Source: UBA2966 sp965242505 (GTDB lineage: Bacteria > Pseudomonadota > Alphaproteobacteria > UBA2966). Taken from it: a DNA stretch of 64,000 bases. Positions 45,607-52,943 of this stretch are shown here, in pieces. The translations under genes were made by a program, and so were the position numbers. The stretch covers positions 2,976,001 through 3,040,000 of the forward strand of contig OZ251449.1 in assembly GCA_965242505.1 (NCBI GenBank), written 5' to 3'. Below the pieces are notes generated by a model. It saw nothing but the letters and a program-made list of their open reading frames with translations, did no database searches and was not told the DNA's origin. The stretch's first letter is position 1. Each line of letters starts with the position of its first letter.

Positions 45607-46278
45607 ATGAGTCCGCTGCCCCGCGCCGTGGTGTTCGATCTCGACGGAACGCTCGTCGACACGGCGCCCGACCTGACGGCGGCGCTGAATCACGTCCTGC
45701 CGCGCGCCGGCCGGGATCCGGTCGGCGTGGCCGACGTTCGCGCCATGGTCGGACAAGGTCTGCGGAAGCTGATCGAACGCGCCTTGACCGCGACGGGCGG
45801 GATCCCCGACGGCGTGGACGTCGAAGCCATGTTCGAGGGCGCTTTCGAATACTACGCTGCGCACCTGACCGACCGGAGCGTCCCGTTTCCGGCGGCGACC
45901 GACGTGCTGGACCGCCTGGCGGAGGCTGGCGTTGCGCTGGGGGTCTGCACCAACAAGCCGGCGGCCCTCTCCGAGAGGCTGCTGTCGGAGCTCGGTCTCG
46001 CCGGATACTTCGCCGCGGTCCTGGGCGGCGACAGCCTGGCCGTGAAGAAACCCGACGCGGGACACCTGCTGACGACGCTGGAACGGATGAATGCGCGTCC
46101 GCGCGAGGCCGTCATGATCGGGGACAGCCAGGCCGACGTCGACGCCGCCCGCGCGGCCGGCGTCGCGGTCGTGGCGGTGAGCTACGGTTACACCATGATC
46201 CCGGCGGAGGAGCTCGGCGCGGACGCCATCGTTCACACGCTGTCCGATCTCCCCGGGACGCTCGCCCGGCTCGCGTGA
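45607..46278 (+). CDS. gph: Phosphoglycolate phosphatase-type HAD hydrolase
   Basis: A 223-residue HAD-superfamily phosphatase. Motif I is VVFDLDGTLVDTAPDL with both catalytic Asp residues, motif II the Thr in GVCTNKP, motif III Lys in VKKPDAGHLL, and motif IV VMIGDSQADVDAARAAG. The Gph subgroup removes phosphoglycolate formed by DNA repair or oxygenase activity. The neighbourhood glmU-glmS/gph is common in alphaproteobacteria. The tRNA-Val promoter overlaps its stop codon. Confidence 0.9.
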   Translation: MSPLPRAVVFDLDGTLVDTAPDLTAALNHVLPRAGRDPVGVADVRAMVGQGLRKLIERALTATGGIPDGVDVEAMFEGAFEYYAAHLTDRSVPFPAATDVLDRLAEAGVALGVCTNKPAALSERLLSELGLAGYFAAVLGGDSLAVKKPDAGHLLTTLERMNARPREAVMIGDSQADVDAARAAGVAVVAVSYGYTMIPAEELGADAIVHTLSDLPGTLARLA

Positions 46279-46302
46279 CAGGCCCCCGGCGCCGTGCATA
46301 AT
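46275..46302 (+). promoter_or_regulatory. Promoter of tRNA-Val
   Basis: GTGACA and CATAAT are separated by 16 bases, 27 bases before the tRNA. The -35 box contains the gph stop codon, so the two genes are packed without a spacer. Confidence 0.45.
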
Positions 46303-46329
46303 GGCGGGGCGCGGCGGCGGCGCCCCGGA

Positions 46330-46404
46330 GGGCGCATAGCTCAGCGGTAGAGCGTCCGTTTCACATGCGGAAGGTCCCTGGTTCGATCCCAGGTGCGCCC
46401 ACCA
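46330..46404 (+). tRNA. tRNA-Val (anticodon CAC), CCA encoded
   Basis: A 75-base cloverleaf with acceptor arms GGGCGCA/TGCGCCC, discriminator A and a genomic CCA. The anticodon loop TTCACAT gives CAC, and the T arm contains GGTTCGATCCC. It would read GTG codons. Confidence 0.95.
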
Positions 46405-46432
46405 CCGGCGCCGCGCGAGTCGGCGCCGCGCG

Positions 46433-47935
46433 TCACTCCGCCGCGGCGGCGCTCTCCGTTGTCCCGTTCCCCGATGTCGGCATCCCCAGCTCCTTCAGCA
46501 GCTTGTCGACGTCGTCCTCGACGACGGTTCCCTTGAAGAAGTCGGGGTTCATGCCGGCGTGCAGGGTCACGGGGTTGGCGAACGTGAAATCGCGGAATTC
46601 CCCTTCGGTCGCGAGGCCGTCCTCGACCATCTCGAAGGCCTCCTCAAGGACGCGGCTCATCACCTTGACGTCCCAATGGCCGATGTCCGATCCGAAGGTC
46701 GCCTTCACCTTTGCGCCCAGGGGAACGCCCCGCCCGCTCAGCGCCATCGGGGCCATGACGTCGTCGGCCTCGCACCCGAACCAGATGCGATCGACGAAAC
46801 GGGCGCGAACGTCCTCGTCGCAGGTGATCCCGGCGGGCGCGAACTCGTCCAGGAGGCGCTTGTCGGCCTCGCGGACCACGCGGTCCGACCGCAGGATGGA
46901 GTACCCGATCCGCTCGTCCTCCCCGAGGCGGCTGGCGAACCGCTCCCCGCCATGACGCGAGAAGAGGTCGCGCATCAGGCCGTAGTCGAGGGACGACGGA
47001 TCGAGATCGGCGATCCCCGGGGCGCCGCGCTTGCGCCATACCTCGATCAGCGTCGAGAAGACCGTGATTCCGTAGCCGACGCCGCCCTCGAGCACGCCGA
47101 AATTGAGGTTCGGGAACCGCCGGGTGACGCCGCCGAAGAACAGGGCCTTGGAAAACGCCTCGCCGGCGTCGGCGAAGTGCCCCGTCTGGTTGTAGGCGTA
47201 GCAGGAGTGCGACCGCCGCCACCCGTGCCCCTGCATGAAGGAATGCGCGGTGGGCGCGACGCCGAGTTCCACGCACCTGGCCCAAACGGGGTCGTAGTCG
47301 TGGAGCGAGTCGAGCGCCAGCGGATCGAGCCACTCGGCCCGCTCGCCCTCCCCGTCCTCGCCGGCCGCCCTGGGAATGACGCGGCGCACGAGATTGGAGA
47401 GCATGACCGCCTTGAGGCCCAGTTCGCGGGTCGCGTGCTCGAGCTCGGAGATCGCTTCGTCGGGGGTGAATGCGGGCACCGTCGCCGCCGGAGTGATACG
47501 ATCCTTCACGCCCGAGAAGATGTCGGCCACCATGTTGTTCTGGGCCCGGCAGGTCGCCTGGCGCAGTTCGTCGTCCGGTTCGTCGAACAGGAAGAAACCG
47601 AGCGTCGGATACGAGATGCAGTAGTCGAACCCGAACTCGTCGAGCCGGTCCCTGAGCAGATGCGGCAGCATCGACGTCGCCCGGTCCAGGGTGTTGCGCG
47701 CCGCGACCGCCCACCACGGCGGCCGCGCGAGCCGGTATTCCGCCCGCTCCTCGGGCGTCAGCGCATACCACATCGCCTCCCTGTTCCGCCTGGACCGGGC
47801 GACGAACCGCTCGACCATGTCGGGACCGCCGACCTCCTTGAGATGGTCGAGAAAGATCGGGGTGAATTCCAGCATGTGGCCATCGGCATCGACCACCGGA
47901 TGGCCCAGTTTCGCGCGAACGTCCGCAGACGACAT
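46433..47935 (-). CDS. Amidohydrolase family 2 (TIM-barrel) protein
   Basis: A 500-residue protein of the amidohydrolase-2 group. The N-terminal VVDADGHMLEFTPIFLDHL carries the first metal-site pattern (D-x-x-x-H region). A central segment has APTAHSFMQGHGWRRSH with candidate ligand histidines, and a late TFGSDIGHWDV contains the acidic residue that usually activates water. Family members include decarboxylases and hydrolases of aromatic acids. The long size matches the subgroup often annotated as predicted metal-dependent hydrolase. The start is set by GAGAGGAG. The substrate is unknown. Confidence 0.78.
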   Translation of the reverse strand: MSSADVRAKLGHPVVDADGHMLEFTPIFLDHLKEVGGPDMVERFVARSRRNREAMWYALTPEERAEYRLARPPWWAVAARNTLDRATSMLPHLLRDRLDEFGFDYCISYPTLGFFLFDEPDDELRQATCRAQNNMVADIFSGVKDRITPAATVPAFTPDEAISELEHATRELGLKAVMLSNLVRRVIPRAAGEDGEGERAEWLDPLALDSLHDYDPVWARCVELGVAPTAHSFMQGHGWRRSHSCYAYNQTGHFADAGEAFSKALFFGGVTRRFPNLNFGVLEGGVGYGITVFSTLIEVWRKRGAPGIADLDPSSLDYGLMRDLFSRHGGERFASRLGEDERIGYSILRSDRVVREADKRLLDEFAPAGITCDEDVRARFVDRIWFGCEADDVMAPMALSGRGVPLGAKVKATFGSDIGHWDVKVMSRVLEEAFEMVEDGLATEGEFRDFTFANPVTLHAGMNPDFFKGTVVEDDVDKLLKELGMPTSGNGTTESAAAAE

Positions 47936-48107
47936 CGTTGCTCCTCTCGAAACGGCGGATTCTCTCGGGCGGGCGCGGACAGTTCCTCGGCTGGAGGATG
48001 CCCCGCGAAGCACGGGGTCTGCCTGCCGGCGCGTCGCCGTCCCTCGTGGCGAACCTTACATCTCCGTCCGACCGGCGGCAAACGACGGCGATGGGCATTC
48101 GCCGATC

Positions 48108-48136
48108 TTGCCATATGGCATAACCCACATTACGTT
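48108..48136 (+). promoter_or_regulatory. Candidate autoregulated promoter with 12-bp palindromic operator
   Basis: TTGCCA and TACGTT are separated by 17 bases in front of the MbcA-like gene. A perfect palindrome TGCCATATGGCA (48109-48120) overlaps the -35 box. The half-site ATGGCA recurs at 48144 and 48162, both at in-frame ATG codons of the antitoxin. This is the arrangement expected of an antitoxin that represses its own gene. Confidence 0.5.
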
Positions 48137-48143
48137 TCACCGC

Positions 48144-48572
48144 ATGGCAATAGTCGGCTTCATGGCAGAACCACCGCGCAGAACGCGCGGCGCCGCCGCG
48201 GAAATCGGCGACGCCGAAACTTGCGCCATGCTGCGCGCCTTCTTCGAACTGGCGAAACGTTGGGAGCTCGACGACCGGCAGGGGCGAACATTGCTGGGTG
48301 ACCCGTCGGCCAGGACATACGCTCGCTGGAAGGCAGGGCAGGTCGCGCCGTCGCGTATCTCGCGCGATACCCGCGAGCGTCTGTCCATACTGATGGGCAT
48401 CCACAAGAGCCTGCGTCACATGTTCTCCGATCCGTTGCGCGGCTATCGCTGGCTGCGCGCGCCGAACCAGGCGTTCGGAGAGGATTCGGCGCTGGATCGG
48501 CTGCTGGCCGGATCGATCCTGGACCTGGAGGCGGTCCGCGCCTATCTCGACGCGGAGCGTGGCGGCTGGTGA
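48144..48572 (+). CDS. MbcA/ParS/Xre-family antitoxin without an intact toxin partner
   Basis: A 142-residue protein. An Xre-like helix-turn-helix covers about 25-72 (LAKRWELDDRQGRTLLGDPS, RTYARWKAG). The C-terminal DUF2384 toxin-binding domain covers about 78-142 and ends SILDLEAVRAYLDAERGGW, the normal family end. Family members pair with a RES-domain toxin that degrades NAD+, encoded directly downstream. Here a GTG frame overlaps the stop by four bases but keeps only about 28 family-like residues (SRVHWRRTFARP...GILD) before the gamma-glutamyltransferase gene. The second ATG (48162) is an alternative start. Confidence 0.8.
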   Translation: MAIVGFMAEPPRRTRGAAAEIGDAETCAMLRAFFELAKRWELDDRQGRTLLGDPSARTYARWKAGQVAPSRISRDTRERLSILMGIHKSLRHMFSDPLRGYRWLRAPNQAFGEDSALDRLLAGSILDLEAVRAYLDAERGGW

Positions 48573-48671
48573 TCCCGGGCTCGAGCCGCGTTCACTGGCG
48601 GCGGACGTTTGCCCGGCCGCGACCGACGGGCATACTGGACGCGCCCCGAGGCGGAAACGGAGCCTGCGCGC

Positions 48672-50258
48672 ATGCGCGACTTTCACCGACCCGGCCGTTC
48701 GACCGTGCGCGCGCTCAACGCCATGGCGGCGACGTCGCACCCGGCGGCGACCCTGACCGCCATCGACGTTCTCCGGGCGGGCGGGAACGCCGTCGACGCG
48801 GCGGTCGCCGCCGCGGCCGTTCTCGGCGTCGTGGAGCCGCACTCCACCGGCATCGGCGGCGACTGCTTCGCGCTCTACGCGCCGCACGGGACGGCCGACG
48901 TCGTCTGCATCAACGGCTCCGGGCGGGCGCCGGCGGCGGCGGCGGCGGACTGGTATCTCGACAACGGCTTCACGGGCATTCCGCTGTTCAGCCCTCACGC
49001 GGTCACCGTTCCGGGCGCGGTGGACGCCTGGGCGCGGCTGCTCGCGGACCACGGCAGGATGGGATTCGACGAAGTCCTGCGGCCGGCGATCGACTACGCC
49101 GAACACGGCTACGTCGTTCACGGCCGCGTCGCCCAGGCCTGGGCGGCGAACGCGGAGAAACTCGCGCGGGACCCCGCGTCGGCGAGCGTTTTCCTGCCCG
49201 GAGGCCGCCCGCCCGCGGAAGGCGACGTCCATCGCCAGACGATGCTGGCGGAGACCTTGAAGACCATCGCCCGGAACGGGCGGGACGGTTTCTACGCCGG
49301 CGCCGTCGCCGAAGACATCGTGGCCCGCCTGAACGCCCTCGGGGCGTTGCACACCCTCGACGACTTCGCGGCGCACGAATCGGAGTACGCCGCGCCGATC
49401 AAGGGCGGATATCGCGGGTTCGACGTCTATCAGGCGCCTCCCAACAACCCGGGCGTCACCGCCCTCCTGATGCTCCGCATCATCGAAGGCTTCGATCTCG
49501 CGGGCCTCGATCCGCTGGGGGTCGAGCGGCTCCACCTGGAGGCGGAGACGGCGCGCCTCGCCTACGACGCGCGCGAGACCGACGTCGGGGATCCCGCCTT
49601 CGCCGACGTCCCCCTCGACAGGCTCCTGTCGGCGGAGTTCGCGGCCGAGCTGCGCGCCAGGATCGATCCCGCCAGGGCCATGGACCTGAAGTCGATCCGG
49701 CCGCCCACGGCCCCCGATACGGTCTACCTCTGCGTCGTCGACTCGGACCGCAACGCGATCTCGTTCATCAATTCGCTGTCCTATGCGTTCGGGACCGGAC
49801 TGCTGAGCCCCAATACCGGGGTGATGCTTCAGAACCGGGGCGCGGGTTTTCGGGTGGAGCCGGGCCATCCGAACTGCATCGCGCCGCGCAAGCGGCCGCT
49901 CCACACGATCATGCCGGGAATGCTGGCGGAGGGAGACCGCGTGCTCATGCCCTACGGCGTGATGGGCGGGCAGTATCAGCCCACCGGCCACGTCCACGTT
50001 CTCGCCAATGTCCTCGACTACGGTATGGACGTACAGGCGGCCATCGATTGTCCCCGCGCCTTCCATTTCGGCGACCGGTATCTGCTGGAACGCGGCATCG
50101 GCGAGGACGTCGAGCGCGGCCTCCGGACGCTCGGCCACGAGACGGAACGGGCGGACATGCCTCACGGCGGGGGTCAGGCGATCTGGATCGACTGGGACCG
50201 CGGCGCGCTGGCCGGCGGCTCCGAACCCCGCAAGGACGGCTGCGCGCTCGGGTATTAG
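48672..50258 (+). CDS. Gamma-glutamyltransferase family protein
   Basis: A 528-residue Ntn-hydrolase precursor. The N-terminal half has ATSHPAATLTAIDVLRAGGNAVDAAVAAA and HSTGIGGDCFALY. The predicted autocleavage nucleophile is Thr350 in APDTVYLCVVD. The small-subunit pocket shows NTGVMLQNRG and LHTIMPGML, followed by MGGQYQPTGHV. No signal peptide is seen, unlike periplasmic glutathione-degrading GGTs, so it may belong to the cytosolic amidase/acylase branch. The start at MRDFHRPGRS matches the family start; the frame extends 63 bases further upstream. Its stop lies two bases before a tRNA-fMet relic. Confidence 0.9.
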   Translation: MRDFHRPGRSTVRALNAMAATSHPAATLTAIDVLRAGGNAVDAAVAAAAVLGVVEPHSTGIGGDCFALYAPHGTADVVCINGSGRAPAAAAADWYLDNGFTGIPLFSPHAVTVPGAVDAWARLLADHGRMGFDEVLRPAIDYAEHGYVVHGRVAQAWAANAEKLARDPASASVFLPGGRPPAEGDVHRQTMLAETLKTIARNGRDGFYAGAVAEDIVARLNALGALHTLDDFAAHESEYAAPIKGGYRGFDVYQAPPNNPGVTALLMLRIIEGFDLAGLDPLGVERLHLEAETARLAYDARETDVGDPAFADVPLDRLLSAEFAAELRARIDPARAMDLKSIRPPTAPDTVYLCVVDSDRNAISFINSLSYAFGTGLLSPNTGVMLQNRGAGFRVEPGHPNCIAPRKRPLHTIMPGMLAEGDRVLMPYGVMGGQYQPTGHVHVLANVLDYGMDVQAAIDCPRAFHFGDRYLLERGIGEDVERGLRTLGHETERADMPHGGGQAIWIDWDRGALAGGSEPRKDGCALGY

Positions 50259-50259
50259 G

Positions 50260-50313
50260 CGCGGAGGCTCATAAACCTGAAGGTCGAAGATTCGAATCCT
50301 GCCCCCGCAACCA
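50260..50313 (+). pseudogene. tRNA-fMet relic with internal deletion
   Basis: The sequence starts CGCGG like an initiator tRNA. It then lacks the D arm and continues AGGCTCATAAACCTGAAGGT through a decayed T arm to CCCCCGCAACCA. The CAT anticodon context and the 3' end CCCCGCA-A-CCA are those of tRNA-fMet. Mismatches in the T stem and the missing D arm make it non-functional. Such 3'-weighted tRNA fragments are typical scars of integration at tRNA genes. Confidence 0.7.
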
Positions 50314-50318
50314 AATAA

Positions 50319-50348
50319 TCCCCGCTATCTCAATAGGATAGTGGGGGA
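50319..50348. terminator. Stable hairpin at the left edge of the islet
   Basis: The arms TCCCCGCTATC and GATAGTGGGGGA pair with one G-T wobble and one bulged G around a 7-base loop. A T-rich run follows only on the minus strand, so it could end transcripts leaving the islet leftward, or act as a bidirectional block after the gamma-glutamyltransferase gene. Confidence 0.4.
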
Positions 50349-50418
50349 TAATTCTAGGCTCAATCATTGAAACGTATTGATCTGTGGTAGACTGGTTGTG
50401 CAACGGGGAGGTGGATTG

Positions 50419-50811
50419 ATGCATCGTTCGGGGTTTCGGGATTGGCTTTCACGTGTGGACGACCTGACGGAGACGCAGCGGCGTGAGGCGCTTGCGGTTT
50501 TGTCTGGGTGTTCGGCGGAGGCCGCGTCGGTTGCGGCGGTGGAGTTGGGTGTGGACGGGGATCGTCGGTGTCCTCGTTGCGGCGCGCCTGGGGCGGTTTC
50601 GATGGGGCGTGCGCGGGGTCTGCGGCGCTATCGGTGCAAAGGCTGCGGTCGGACGTTCAACGCGGCGACGGGGACGCCGTTGTCGGGTCTTCATCACAAG
50701 GAGCGGTGGTTGTCGTTCGGGGCTTCGCTGTCGGCGGGAGAGACGGTGAAGGCGTCGGCGGCGCGTTGCGGGATTTCGGTGGCGACGGCGTTCCGCTGGC
50801 TCGCTAATTGA
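50419..50811 (+). pseudogene. IS1595-family (ISXO2-like) transposase, N-terminal fragment
   Basis: The first 130 residues of a transposase. The zinc ribbon is CPRCGAPGAVSMGRARGLRR, then YRCKGCGRTFNAATGTPL. It is followed by LHHKERWLSF and ETVKASAARCGISVATAFRW, the helix-turn-helix. Normal members continue RWRHRF and end in a DDE domain. This one switches to LAN and stops, so the catalytic part is lost. The break is at about 50803, right where the GT51 cassette begins. ISXO2-like elements are known to carry passenger genes. Confidence 0.8.
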
Positions 50812-50821
50812 GTCTTTTATT

Positions 50822-51415
50822 ATGAAAATCCAGATGTGGAGAATAGACAAGAGGTGGATTCGGCTTCGTCGCGTGATAGATGGATTAGAGCAGGAACTAC
50901 TGGAGACGAATTCAGCAAAACCCAATCCGCGGATGTGTGAATTTCTAGTCCTTGCGGAGGATCGTCGCTTTCCTCAACACCCCGGATTCGATGTCCTGGC
51001 TCTCTGTCGTGCGACATGGAAGACGTTGTTCTGCCATTCGAGGCAGGGCGGATCCACAATCGCAATGCAGCTAGTAAGAACGGTGGAAGGGAGGAAAGAA
51101 ACGACTATAAATCGGAAAATCACCGAGATTGTGCTTGCAGTTCTACTGTCTCGATACATTCCGACACACAAGATTCCAGCTCTCTACCTGTGGATCGCCT
51201 ACTACGGATGGAACATGGAAGGATTTGAGCGAGCCTGCACTGCATTGCGGATTGATCCGAAACATAGCACGGATTTGAATGATGCCTATCTCGTTGCCTG
51301 CCTCAAGTACCCTCAGCGGAAGATCGGTGAACCAGCCCATAAGGCGAAAATTCAAAGAAGGGTTGCACACATAATCTCGCTGGCAGCGCTGCGGCACGCA
51401 GGAGGGAAAACATGA
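50822..51415 (+). CDS. Stand-alone GT51 peptidoglycan transglycosylase domain, no membrane anchor
   Basis: A 197-residue protein made only of a glycosyltransferase-51 domain, the fold that polymerises lipid II in MtgA and class A penicillin-binding proteins. The catalytic Glu46 is in LAEDRRFPQHPGFD, motif 2 is GGSTIAMQLVR (76-86), motif 3 is RKITEIVL with Lys99 and Glu102, and motif 4 is HKIPALYLWIAYYGWN. In motif 4 the usual Asn after YL is Trp124. Unlike MtgA it has no N-terminal transmembrane helix and no signal peptide, and no transpeptidase domain. Ribosome-site support is weak. The next gene overlaps its stop by four bases. Codon use is unlike the chromosome. The role is unknown; see findings. 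Confidence 0.82.
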   Translation: MKIQMWRIDKRWIRLRRVIDGLEQELLETNSAKPNPRMCEFLVLAEDRRFPQHPGFDVLALCRATWKTLFCHSRQGGSTIAMQLVRTVEGRKETTINRKITEIVLAVLLSRYIPTHKIPALYLWIAYYGWNMEGFERACTALRIDPKHSTDLNDAYLVACLKYPQRKIGEPAHKAKIQRRVAHIISLAALRHAGGKT

Positions 51416-52098
51416 AGCCATTTATCGTCCCCGATTCGTGTGTTGATCTCAAGAGTACGAGATTGTCGGCACATGCGCTCTTGACGGCTGCGCTCGGTGG
51501 CAAGGAAGCTCGCATCACACTAGCGCAATTGTGGATAACGGAGGGTATTCCGTTCGCATTTAGGGAGTGTCCCGCCGTCTACGAATCGATTCGGATATGG
51601 CTTGGACACGAACTTCGGGTACATGCCAAGCAGATAGGATTGACAGGTAGCGGCCGTATTGGAGAATCCATCAACCCACAAAAATTTGGCCAACCATTCG
51701 ACAAGAAATCGGATTTGGATTTCTATATCGTATCAGGTGATCTGTTCGGTGTGTATAGATATGAATTCTTGATGTGGCGCGACGACTATATTTCTGACAA
51801 GATAACGCCTAGAAATAATCGTGAAAGAGATTACTGGAAAGACAATGAGCGTAATGTGCCTCATAACATAAAACGTGGCTTCATTGATGTAAATAAGATT
51901 CCGGCGAGAGCTCCTTATCACACAGTCCAAAAAACTCAAAACCTCATGTATCAACTGATCACGAAATTATCTGATACGACTCATTCTCCTTCGCCAAATC
52001 GCGCTTCCATTCGTTGCTACGAGAACTGGACCAGTCTAATCGATCAAATCTCTATAAATCTTCGAGATATCACCAAGAAGATTCAGATCCTGCCATGA
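51412..52098 (+). CDS. Nucleotidyltransferase-fold protein of unknown role, coupled to GT51 gene
   Basis: A 228-residue protein. Residues 78-107 (TGSGRIGESINP, then KFGQPFDKKSDLDFYIVS) match the nucleotidyltransferase core: a G-S helix-capping motif followed by D101-x-D103 metal ligands. The region before it (ITEGIPFAFRECPAVYESIR, IWLGHELRVHAKQI) looks like a family-specific helical lid. The C-terminus is polar and helical. A strong GGAGGG site lies seven bases upstream, and ATGA overlap couples it to the GT51 gene. Possible activities are transfer of a nucleotide to protein or RNA, or synthesis of a signal nucleotide. It lacks the full pattern I would expect of CD-NTases. Confidence 0.72.
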   Translation: MKPFIVPDSCVDLKSTRLSAHALLTAALGGKEARITLAQLWITEGIPFAFRECPAVYESIRIWLGHELRVHAKQIGLTGSGRIGESINPQKFGQPFDKKSDLDFYIVSGDLFGVYRYEFLMWRDDYISDKITPRNNRERDYWKDNERNVPHNIKRGFIDVNKIPARAPYHTVQKTQNLMYQLITKLSDTTHSPSPNRASIRCYENWTSLIDQISINLRDITKKIQILP

Positions 52099-52206
52099 AC
52101 AGGTTCAATGCCCCTTACTTCGGCGAAAGAAGAATTCGACCTTCGTATTTGGTTTGTCGCCGTAGCTGTGCGCGGCTGGACGTGACGTGAAATTGGAGGA
52201 TCGACA

Positions 52207-52473
52207 ATGACGAGATCGCTGACCATCGACTATGGTGACGACGTCTTGCTGGCTCTGGGCATGACCCCGGATGAATTCAGCAAGGAAGCCAGGACTCTCA
52301 TCGCGGTCAAGCTCTATGAGATGGGGCGGTTGTCCACCGGCACGGCAGCCGGGCTGGCGAACCTGCCCAAGCCATTGTTTCTGGACAAATTGGCGGATTA
52401 CGGCGTCGACACGTTCGATATGTCGGAGGATGAGCTCCAAGGCGACGTGGCCAGTGCGCGGCGTCATCTGTAA
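52207..52473 (+). CDS. UPF0175-family antitoxin
   Basis: An 88-residue protein with the UPF0175 pattern FSKEARTLIAVKLYEMGRLS, TGTAAGLANLPKPLFLDKLA, then YGVDTFDMSEDEL. This is a small DNA-binding antitoxin usually encoded just before a DUF3368 PIN-domain toxin. A GGAGG site lies eight bases before the ATG. The downstream toxin frame overlaps its end but is broken, so the gene is probably a leftover. Confidence 0.8.
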   Translation: MTRSLTIDYGDDVLLALGMTPDEFSKEARTLIAVKLYEMGRLSTGTAAGLANLPKPLFLDKLADYGVDTFDMSEDELQGDVASARRHL

Positions 52474-52830
52474 CACGTCCCCGTTGCAATATCTGTATCA
52501 GGTGGACTTGCTTCATCTGCTGCCAACCCTGTTCGGGATCGCACATTGCTTCCTCTCGTTACGAGCTTGGGCAATGGGGAGAAGGAGGTTTTGGCTCTCG
52601 GGCTGGAAACGCCGGACCATTTGATCGTGTTGGACGACCGTAACGCCCGCCGACACGCCAAAGCGGCAGGGCTCGAGACAACAGGAACACTGGGCATCCT
52701 GGTGCTTGCGAAGGAACGGGGGGTCATCGACACGGTCCGCCCAATTCTGGATCGTCTCCAGGAGCTGCGATTTCGAGTCGACGCCGGGACTCTCAAGACA
52801 GTTCTCGACATGGCCGAAGAACCACATTGA
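52454..52830 (+). pseudogene. Broken PIN-domain (DUF3368) toxin
   Basis: Two frames together make a PIN toxin with a gap. The first, from GTG 52454, reads VRGVICNTSPLQYLYQVDLL, then HLLPTLFG, the toxin N-terminus. The second, beginning near 52546, reads LPLVTSLGNGEKEVLALGLE, then IVLDDRNARRHAKAAGLETT and GTLGILVLAKERG, the acidic core and C-terminus. About 35-40 residues expected between them are missing and the frame changes at about 52540. The ribonuclease is therefore inactive. Confidence 0.75.
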
Positions 52831-52943
52831 GAAGCGCACCTGCTACACCCTTTCGCTATTTCATTCGGAGTTTCAGGACCGGTTTCCGCGGCGACGCGAA
52901 CGGCCCCCGGCGTTTCCTCGCATGGCGCGGCGCGGCGGAACGG

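Larger units (their letters stand above)
50259..52830 (+). other. AT-richer foreign islet
   Basis: Base composition drops visibly from about 50.3 kb, with many A/T-ending codons and arrays such as AATCGGAAAATCACCGAGAT. GC-rich coding resumes near 52.85 kb. In order it holds a tRNA-fMet relic, a hairpin, a truncated IS1595-type transposase, the GT51-nucleotidyltransferase pair, and a UPF0175/PIN toxin-antitoxin remnant. No integrase and no second intact attachment site is in the window. Confidence 0.7.

Noticed and set aside
51412..52098. CBASS-type CD-NTase with the GT51 protein as effector
   Set aside because: The G-S...D-L-D core fits the broad nucleotidyltransferase fold, but I see no second catalytic acidic strand in the usual place and no known CBASS effector or accessory gene. 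The idea is kept only as one possibility in the finding.
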